A DNA stretch of 32,483 nucleotides from Actinomycetota bacterium (lineage in GTDB: Bacteria; Actinomycetota; Actinomycetes; Streptosporangiales; Streptosporangiaceae), in NCBI GenBank assembly GCA_027314595.1, contig DAHVAN010000015.1, positions 1 through 32,483 on the forward strand, given 5' to 3'. The position numbers and the translations under genes were made by a program. The notes beneath the pieces were generated by a model that worked only from the letters and a program-made list of their open reading frames with translations, ran no database searches and was not told where the DNA came from. Positions within the stretch are counted from its first letter, which is position 1; every line of letters starts with the position of its first letter. This document shows positions 27,402-32,483 of the stretch, one piece after another.

Positions 27402-28289
27402 CTATGACGCCCCGGTGAGGGGCACCGATGCGATCTGCTCGGGCCTGCTCGCCGTGCACCCTGGCCCGACCACCCAGACCCGGTTTGGCACGATGATCAC
27501 GTATGCGGGTTTCCCCTGGTAGAGCGCATAGTCCACGAAGCTGGGCCGGACACCGCCTGTCAGCTGAAGCACGCAGCCGGCCAGAGCCTGGGAGGGCACG
27601 AAACTGCCCGTCCTCCCGGCCAGGCCATTGGTGACCGTCCCTGAAGCGCTGGGAGCGGCGCTCCGAACAGGAGACCGGGCCGAGGAACTGCCGCCTGGTG
27701 ACCGAAGCCGGGCACGGGCCTGCGCGCGCAGCGTGGCCGCCGTATACCGCACCCCGCTCCGGTCGACAAGGAACCCCGCGGCGAGGCCTTCGGCCGGCAA
27801 GGGGGCTGCCTCCGGCCCGGCGGCATTGGCGGGAGCGCCAGCGCTGGACGCGGCGTGCAGCCCGGTCGGCTCCGACGCGCTAGTTCCCTGGTAGGAAGGC
27901 CCGGACGACGATCCGATGCGCACCAGGTATCCCAAGCCCGCGAGCAGGCACGCGAGCACGGGAATGGCCGCCATGACAGGGCGGAGCCGCAGGCCCCGCC
28001 GGCTCAGCGAGCGCGCGGGCCGCGGACGGGAACGACGCGGGACACTGGCCTCCCGCGCGGTGGCTTCGGCCGCGATGGCCGCGCTTATCTGGCGCTCGAA
28101 GGCGTCAGGCAGGGCGGGCACGGGCACCGACGCCAGCGCGGAACCGACCGCGCCGAGCTGGTCGCTGACCGCGGCGCAGCGCGCGCAGCCGGCGATGTGC
28201 GCCGTGAGCCGCCTGCCGCGGAAGCCGCCGGAAAGCCCGGCCCGGGAGCTCGCTATCGACTCGGTGCCCGGGTGCCGCTGCCCGCTCAT
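27402..28289 (-). CDS. Anti-sigma factor-like zinc-finger membrane protein, partner of SigM
   Basis: The 295-residue single-pass membrane protein has a short N-terminal zinc-finger-like HIAGCARC motif (H31, C35, C38), which resembles the HxxxCxxC of zinc-associated anti-sigma factors. A basic region is followed by one transmembrane helix (105-123) and an Ala/Pro/Ser-rich extracytoplasmic part with a folded C-terminal segment. Its start overlaps the sigma gene stop by 4 bp, the classic sigma/anti-sigma coupling. It probably holds SigM at the membrane until a signal arrives. The extracytoplasmic domain is not recognised. Confidence 0.82.
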   Translation of the reverse strand: MSGQRHPGTESIASSRAGLSGGFRGRRLTAHIAGCARCAAVSDQLGAVGSALASVPVPALPDAFERQISAAIAAEATAREASVPRRSRPRPARSLSRRGLRLRPVMAAIPVLACLLAGLGYLVRIGSSSGPSYQGTSASEPTGLHAASSAGAPANAAGPEAAPLPAEGLAAGFLVDRSGVRYTAATLRAQARARLRSPGGSSSARSPVRSAAPSASGTVTNGLAGRTGSFVPSQALAGCVLQLTGGVRPSFVDYALYQGKPAYVIIVPNRVWVVGPGCTASRPEQIASVPLTGAS

Positions 28290-29089
28290 ACGCCTCCTTT
28301 CTGCTCAGATGAGACGCTGGCGCCACCCGGCCGGTTCCCCGCCGCCGGAGAATTAGTGCGCAGATGCGAAAGATATGGCAGCAGCCGTGCCCTGCCCCGG
28401 GCGCACCGGCTCTTGACGGTTCCCGGGGAGACGGCGAGGATCGCGGCCACCTCGGCGACCGGGTAGCCCATCATGTCGACCAGAACGAGCGCCGCGCGCT
28501 GCTCCGCCGGCAGCATGCGAAGCGCGGCATCGACGTCGAGCCTCGTCTCGATGGCTTCCGTCGCGTCGGCGGCCGGCATGCCGCCCGCCGGGCCTGTGAC
28601 CGCGCTTGCCGCCGATCCCCCCAGCGGAGAACCGCGGCCCTGGGCGGCGAGCGTCTCCAGCGCGTCCTCGTCGCCCGGCCAGCTGATGCTTCGCGTCTGC
28701 CTGCGGCGCAGCCTGTCCACCGCGGCGTTCACCACGATCCGGTGCAGCCAGGTGGTCACCGCCGACTCGCCCCTGAAGTCCCCGGCGCGCCTGAAGGCCG
28801 AGATCATCGCCTCCTGAAGCGCGTCGGCCGCGTCCTCCGGGTCGCACACCGTGCGCAGCGCGATCGCCCACAGCCGGTCCTTGTGCCGCAGGAACAGCGC
28901 ACCGAACGCCTCGGTGTCGCCCCCCACGTGCCGGCGGAGCAGTTCGGCGTCCGAAGGCTTGACGCTACGGCTCTCGTCCTCGCGGGCACCGCGTTCGCCC
29001 GGGCCGGCCCCGTCCATGCCGGGCTCAGGACCGGTGCCCGGGCCGGCGTCGCTGGCCCCGCGGCCCGCCAGGCGTCGCCGCCCTGCCAC
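28286..29089 (-). CDS. sigM: ECF RNA polymerase sigma factor, SigM-like
   Basis: The 267-residue sigma-70 family ECF factor. Region 2 spans about 61-131 (FLRHKDRLWAIALRTVCDPEDA, ALQEAMISAFR, TTWLHRIVVNAAVDRLRRR). A long Gly/Ala-rich linker of about 50 residues follows, then region 4 at about 185-240 (LRMLPAEQRAALVLVDMMGYP, VAAILAVSPGTVKSRCARGRARL). The position next to trxB-trxA and MurJ matches SigM of mycobacteria and streptomycetes. The start is uncertain: GTG at 29089 gives a disordered 40-residue lead, and an ATG at 29017 is also in frame; neither has a good Shine-Dalgarno. It lies 15 bp after the pseudokinase gene. Confidence 0.92.
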   Translation of the reverse strand: MAGRRRLAGRGASDAGPGTGPEPGMDGAGPGERGAREDESRSVKPSDAELLRRHVGGDTEAFGALFLRHKDRLWAIALRTVCDPEDAADALQEAMISAFRRAGDFRGESAVTTWLHRIVVNAAVDRLRRRQTRSISWPGDEDALETLAAQGRGSPLGGSAASAVTGPAGGMPAADATEAIETRLDVDAALRMLPAEQRAALVLVDMMGYPVAEVAAILAVSPGTVKSRCARGRARLLPYLSHLRTNSPAAGNRPGGASVSSEQKGGV

Positions 29090-29104
29090 TGGCGTGCCCG
29101 GCCG

Positions 29105-30769
29105 TCAGGCTGCGCCGGAGACGGCGGTCCCGCGGACGACGACGTTGTAGATGAGCGCCTGATACTGGCCTGGCGCGCCTGCCTCTGGCGGCAGGTTGGT
29201 GATCCAGATCAGCACGTACCGGCCGGTCGCGTCGCCGCTCGCGGTAAAGGCGTGATCGCCGGACGCCGTCGCCGGACGAGAAACCAGCGTGAAGTTCTGC
29301 AGCGCGCTCGCCGACATCGCGTTCGAGTTGCCGAGGTAAATCTCCGCGGTCGTGCAGCATATCTTCCCGAAGAGGACCTCCACCTGGCTGAGCCGGACGG
29401 GCCGGCCCATGTCGATGATGAGCCCGGTGCCAGGCTTCAGGTTCCCGAACTTCGAATAGGTCTTGTAATAGTTGGTCGCCCAGTACGTGCTGAGACTGCC
29501 GGGACCGGTGTCGATGGCCTTCGGGGCATTCGCCAGGTCCTCGTTGTCGTTGCCGAAGATGTTGAAGGTGCCGACGCCGACGGGCTTGAGTACCGACGAC
29601 CTGGCCGGCGGGGCGGAGCTGACAGTCGGGTGCGGCGAGCCGCCGCCCGCCGCCTTGGGGCTCCCCGGCTTGTGCAAGTTGTCGCTGATGACCCAGGCCG
29701 TCGCGGCGATCGCGGCGAGCACGAGCACGATTACCACGCTGATCACGGCGCGGCTCGCGGCGCTTCGCTCGGGTGCCTGGTAGCGGCGCTGGTGCGAGGT
29801 ATCGCCGCGGCCGTCCGACAGTGACCACGTGCCCGGGTCGTTGGGGTTCGGCGGGTAGTTCGGGTAGCCGTCCCGGTCGGGGTAGTCGTACCGCTGGTCA
29901 TAGCCGCCCCGCGGCATCGACGGTACGGGCTCGGGGAGCGGGACAGGCGGCGCCACGCTGGTGAGCGCGTCGGCGAACGCGCCCGGAGACTCGATCGGCG
30001 GTCCCTGCCGTCCCGCCCGTTGCAGGAGCGCACGGCAGACCACCCCGTCGACCGCGGCCGACACGTCCGCGGTGACCTGCCGCGGTGTGCAGGCCACGCC
30101 GTCGGAGACTGGTGCGGGCGGCAGCCCGGTCTGCGACTCACCCGGCCAGTAGCCGGTAAGCGCCGCGTAGAGCAGCGCGCCCAGGTCGCGCGTGTCGGTG
30201 ACGGCCGGGTCGTTCGCGGCCGGCCCGGTGAGGCTGGCGCCGGCCAGGGCGGCGTCGATGCCAAGCCCGGTGATCTTCACTCCGCTGCTGCGCGTCCAGC
30301 GCAGCGTCTCTGGAGTCAGCCGCAGATGCGCCTGACCGGCGGCGTGCGCGGTCGCCAGTGCCCGCGCGGCGTCGGCCATCAGGGCACACGCCCTGGCTGG
30401 GTCGAGCGGGCCGGCCCCGACGAGGTCGCTCAGCGATTCGCCGCCCACCCACTCGAGCACCACGTACGCCGCGTTGCCGCCGGGGGGGACGACGCCCCCG
30501 CGCCCGCCCGGTGCGGCCGGGTCGCCGCCGTCCTCGACATCGAACACCTGAGCCAGTCGCGGGTCGGTGAGCCGGCTGGCGGCGCGCGCGGCGGTCACCA
30601 CCTGGGCGATCCGGGGAAAGCCCGGGGCGAACGTCAGCACAGAGACCGGGCGCGCGAGTGTCTCGTCGATGGCCTTCCACATGGTCCAGCCGCTGCCCGC
30701 GGCGACCTGATCCACGAGCCGGTATCGTCCGGCGAGCCGGGTTCCTGGTTCAGAGGTGTACGTGCTCAT
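29105..30769 (-). CDS. Pseudokinase-like membrane protein with extracellular beta-sandwich-like domain
   Basis: The 554-residue protein has a protein-kinase fold (about 15-275) with degenerate key motifs. The glycine-rich loop is incomplete (QVAAGSGWTMWKA), the ATP lysine strand reads PVSVLTF, the HRD loop reads AHLRLTPETL, and the DFG position reads GLG. One transmembrane helix follows at about 340-362. The 160-residue extracellular domain (about 395-554) resembles a discoidin/F5-8C fold, with a CC pair in GKICCTTAE. It sits next to murJ. In M. tuberculosis a similar pseudokinase plus extracellular domain is fused to the MurJ homologue MviN (Rv3910) and binds FhaA. The ATG at 30769 leads directly into GRYRLVDQV. 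Confidence 0.85.
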   Translation of the reverse strand: MSTYTSEPGTRLAGRYRLVDQVAAGSGWTMWKAIDETLARPVSVLTFAPGFPRIAQVVTAARAASRLTDPRLAQVFDVEDGGDPAAPGGRGGVVPPGGNAAYVVLEWVGGESLSDLVGAGPLDPARACALMADAARALATAHAAGQAHLRLTPETLRWTRSSGVKITGLGIDAALAGASLTGPAANDPAVTDTRDLGALLYAALTGYWPGESQTGLPPAPVSDGVACTPRQVTADVSAAVDGVVCRALLQRAGRQGPPIESPGAFADALTSVAPPVPLPEPVPSMPRGGYDQRYDYPDRDGYPNYPPNPNDPGTWSLSDGRGDTSHQRRYQAPERSAASRAVISVVIVLVLAAIAATAWVISDNLHKPGSPKAAGGGSPHPTVSSAPPARSSVLKPVGVGTFNIFGNDNEDLANAPKAIDTGPGSLSTYWATNYYKTYSKFGNLKPGTGLIIDMGRPVRLSQVEVLFGKICCTTAEIYLGNSNAMSASALQNFTLVSRPATASGDHAFTASGDATGRYVLIWITNLPPEAGAPGQYQALIYNVVVRGTAVSGAA

Positions 30770-31070
30770 ACGTAAGCGCCAAGAGTGGGCCGCTCTCGGC
30801 CTCCTTCCAGCCCCGGTGTCCACTATGACCATACGGGTCGCGCCGCGGGTATATGTCAATGCTAATCTCCGGCCTGAGCCGGGTTTCAGCAACCGCCCGC
30901 CTGGGTCCGGACGGGCTGTCTCCCGTTATACGCGAATACCTTCAATGTCTCACACCCGCATCCGGACTGTGCACGTCAGTTCGCGCGCGTCGCAGTTGTT
31001 CCAGAATCGGTCACCAGCCCGTCATCGCCTGCCCACCTCACCGAGACCACATTGAATCCAGTTCGTTATA
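30770..31070. other. 301-bp interval between murJ and pseudokinase gene
   Basis: Both flanking genes are on the minus strand. The interval is less GC-rich than its neighbours and has no supported gene. It must hold the promoter of the pseudokinase-sigM-anti-sigma unit if that is not read from murJ. A TTGACA with a distant TATGGT is noted separately. Confidence 0.5.
30828..30859 (-). promoter_or_regulatory. Weak candidate promoter for the pseudokinase gene
   Basis: On the minus strand a perfect TTGACA (30854-30859) is followed after 20 nt by TATGGT (30828-30833), about 60 nt before the ATG. The spacer is longer than the usual 17-18 nt, so this is tentative. Confidence 0.3.
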
Positions 31071-32483
31071 TCACCGTCCGAAGCGGCCGGCAACGGAACG
31101 TATCAGTATCCGAAACTCCCCGATACCGAGCATCTGCGAGCAGAAAGCGTAAAGCAAAAGTGCGCCGCCGCCGCCGATGATCGTGCTCACCAGGCCGTAC
31201 GCGGGACCGCTATGGAGCACCGACCCGACGACCGCCATCGTCGCGAAGGCGAACGCCAGGCCGGGCAGCGTGGCCAGGAACATCCGCACCAGGCTGCGGG
31301 TGATCCGCCACCCGTCGAGGCTGCCCACCCGGCGAAGCAGGAGCGGCCAGGCCAGCACGGCTCCGGTCAGCGTCATGAGGTCGTAGGCGCCCGCGAGCCC
31401 GATCACCACCTGACGTGACGGGAGCACGTTCAGCGCGACCAGGTCGCCGATCACCCCGACCACGAGCATCGCCATGCCGATCATCGCCGGCGTGCGATTC
31501 TCGTGGAACGAATAGAAGACCCGCAGCTGCAGCTGGGTGAGCATGAACGGGACCAGGCCGAGCGCGAACACGGCGAACACCTCGCCGATGAACCTGCCGT
31601 CGGCCGCCGAGCTGCTGCCATAGGAGAAAAGGAACTCGCACAGCGGGGCGCCGAGGACCGCGAGAAAGACCGCGGCGGGCACCACGATGACCGACGCCAG
31701 CCTGACTCCCGTCGAGAAGTCCTCGCGGACCAGGGAATACCGGCGGTCGGTGGCGTGGCCGCTCATCCGCGGCAGCAGCGCGCTGATCACGGAGATCCCG
31801 ACGACCGCGTACGGCAGCTGGAACAGCTGCCACGCGTAGGTGTAGGAGGAATACCCGTTCACCGCGCCGTGCGTCGAGGCCGCGTTCGCCACCCGCTGTA
31901 CGACCAGGTTGCCCGCCCACTGCGAGGCGACGTAGAACAGCATCCAGCCGGCCACCATGCCGATCTCGGCGATCTCCGCGCGGCGCAGGTCCCAGCGCAG
32001 CCGCATGCTGAAGCCGGCCCTGCGCAGCACGGGGAACATCGCGATCGACTGGATCAGGATGCCCAGCGTGGTCCCGATGCCGAGCAGCTTGACGCCGGCC
32101 GGGGAGATGTCCTGCGGCGTCCGGTGCAGCCCCTGGGTGACGATGAACAGCCCGCCGACGGCGATGACCACCACGTTGTTGATCACGGGGGTCCACATGT
32201 TGGCGCCGAACCGCCCGCGTGTGTTGAGGATCGCGCCGAGCAGCGAGTCCATCCCGTAGAAAAAGATCTGCGGGATGAAGAAGTACGCGAAGAGCACCAT
32301 CACGTGGTACTCGGCGGCGCCCGGACTGCCCGGCGGCCCGTTGATGTTCCCCGCGTACAGTTCGACAATCGGCGATGCCAGCGCGGTGGCGACGACGGTG
32401 ACGGTGAGCAGCGCGATCACGCCGAGCGTGAAGATCCGCTCGGCGTAGGCCTCCCCCCGGTCCGGGTCCTCCTTCGCGCCTCT
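31071..32483 (-). CDS. murJ: Lipid II flippase MurJ (MviN), C-terminal 470 residues
   Basis: The multi-pass membrane protein of the MOP superfamily flips the peptidoglycan precursor lipid II. Its N-terminus lies beyond the window; the frame is open to the edge with EDPDRGEAYAERIFTLGVIA before the previous possible start at 32420. Visible are about eleven hydrophobic helices. Typical MviN segments include FFYGMDSLLGAILNTRGRFGANMWTP, YAWQLFQLPYAVVGISV and LRVFYSFHENRTPAMIGM. It ends shortly after the last helix (SVAGRFGR), without the cytoplasmic pseudokinase tail of the mycobacterial protein; that domain is encoded by the next gene downstream. Confidence 0.95.
   Translation of the reverse strand, partial: RGAKEDPDRGEAYAERIFTLGVIALLTVTVVATALASPIVELYAGNINGPPGSPGAAEYHVMVLFAYFFIPQIFFYGMDSLLGAILNTRGRFGANMWTPVINNVVVIAVGGLFIVTQGLHRTPQDISPAGVKLLGIGTTLGILIQSIAMFPVLRRAGFSMRLRWDLRRAEIAEIGMVAGWMLFYVASQWAGNLVVQRVANAASTHGAVNGYSSYTYAWQLFQLPYAVVGISVISALLPRMSGHATDRRYSLVREDFSTGVRLASVIVVPAAVFLAVLGAPLCEFLFSYGSSSAADGRFIGEVFAVFALGLVPFMLTQLQLRVFYSFHENRTPAMIGMAMLVVGVIGDLVALNVLPSRQVVIGLAGAYDLMTLTGAVLAWPLLLRRVGSLDGWRITRSLVRMFLATLPGLAFAFATMAVVGSVLHSGPAYGLVSTIIGGGGALLLYAFCSQMLGIGEFRILIRSVAGRFGR

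Overview
The window is a replication-origin neighbourhood from a high-GC actinobacterium. The evidence is the GC-rich sequence with many GTG starts, the core order dnaA-dnaN-recF-dciA-gyrB-gyrA-DUF3566 running one way and rpmH-rnpA-yidD-yidC-khpB-rsmG-parA the other, a 40-residue DLW-39 type peptide, and a trxB-trxA/SigM/pseudokinase/MurJ block. The gene order resembles Streptomyces and Streptosporangiales relatives, but there is no gnd between dnaN and recF. The genus cannot be fixed from the sequence alone.

Layout. 1-3870 holds accessory and housekeeping genes on the minus strand: a truncated TRIC-like membrane protein, an M20 amidohydrolase, tRNA-Ala(TGC), a stand-alone GntR-type winged helix, an Fpg/Nei glycosylase, a DLW-39 peptide and tRNA-Ile(GAT). 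3987-15453 is the leftward replication block (DUF3566, gyrA, gyrB, dciA, recF, dnaN, dnaA). The dnaA-dnaN spacer (13437-13869) carries a cluster of DnaA boxes, one box followed by a DnaA-trio-like tract, and an AT-rich stretch, so it is the likely oriC. Two further DnaA boxes lie in front of dnaA. 15958-20677 is the rightward block; rnpA, yidD and yidC overlap by 4 nt each and are probably translationally coupled.

Right of parA the orientation flips. parB is on the minus strand and converges on parA across a terminator-like pair of hairpins. It is followed upstream by a threonine-aldolase-like enzyme, a D-Ala-D-Ala-ligase-like ATP-grasp enzyme and a PLP aminotransferase. Three parS sites (two perfect, one with a single mismatch) sit next to parA and parB. 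A divergent GNAT gene separates this from trxA-trxB, which has a perfect sigma-R type promoter (GGGAAT-N18-GTTG), then anti-sigma/SigM, a degenerate kinase-like membrane protein, and the C-terminal part of MurJ at the window edge.

Functionally the window joins initiation (DnaA, oriC, clamp, helicase loader), topology (gyrase), segregation (ParA, ParB, parS), RNA processing and membrane insertion (RnpA, YidD, YidC), thiol redox control and peptidoglycan precursor export. I see no CRISPR array, IS element, prophage or clearly new multi-gene system. The points most worth checking are the parA/parB convergence, the DnaA-trio-like unwinding element, the missing zinc-finger arginine in the Fpg-like glycosylase, and the separate pseudokinase beside MurJ.
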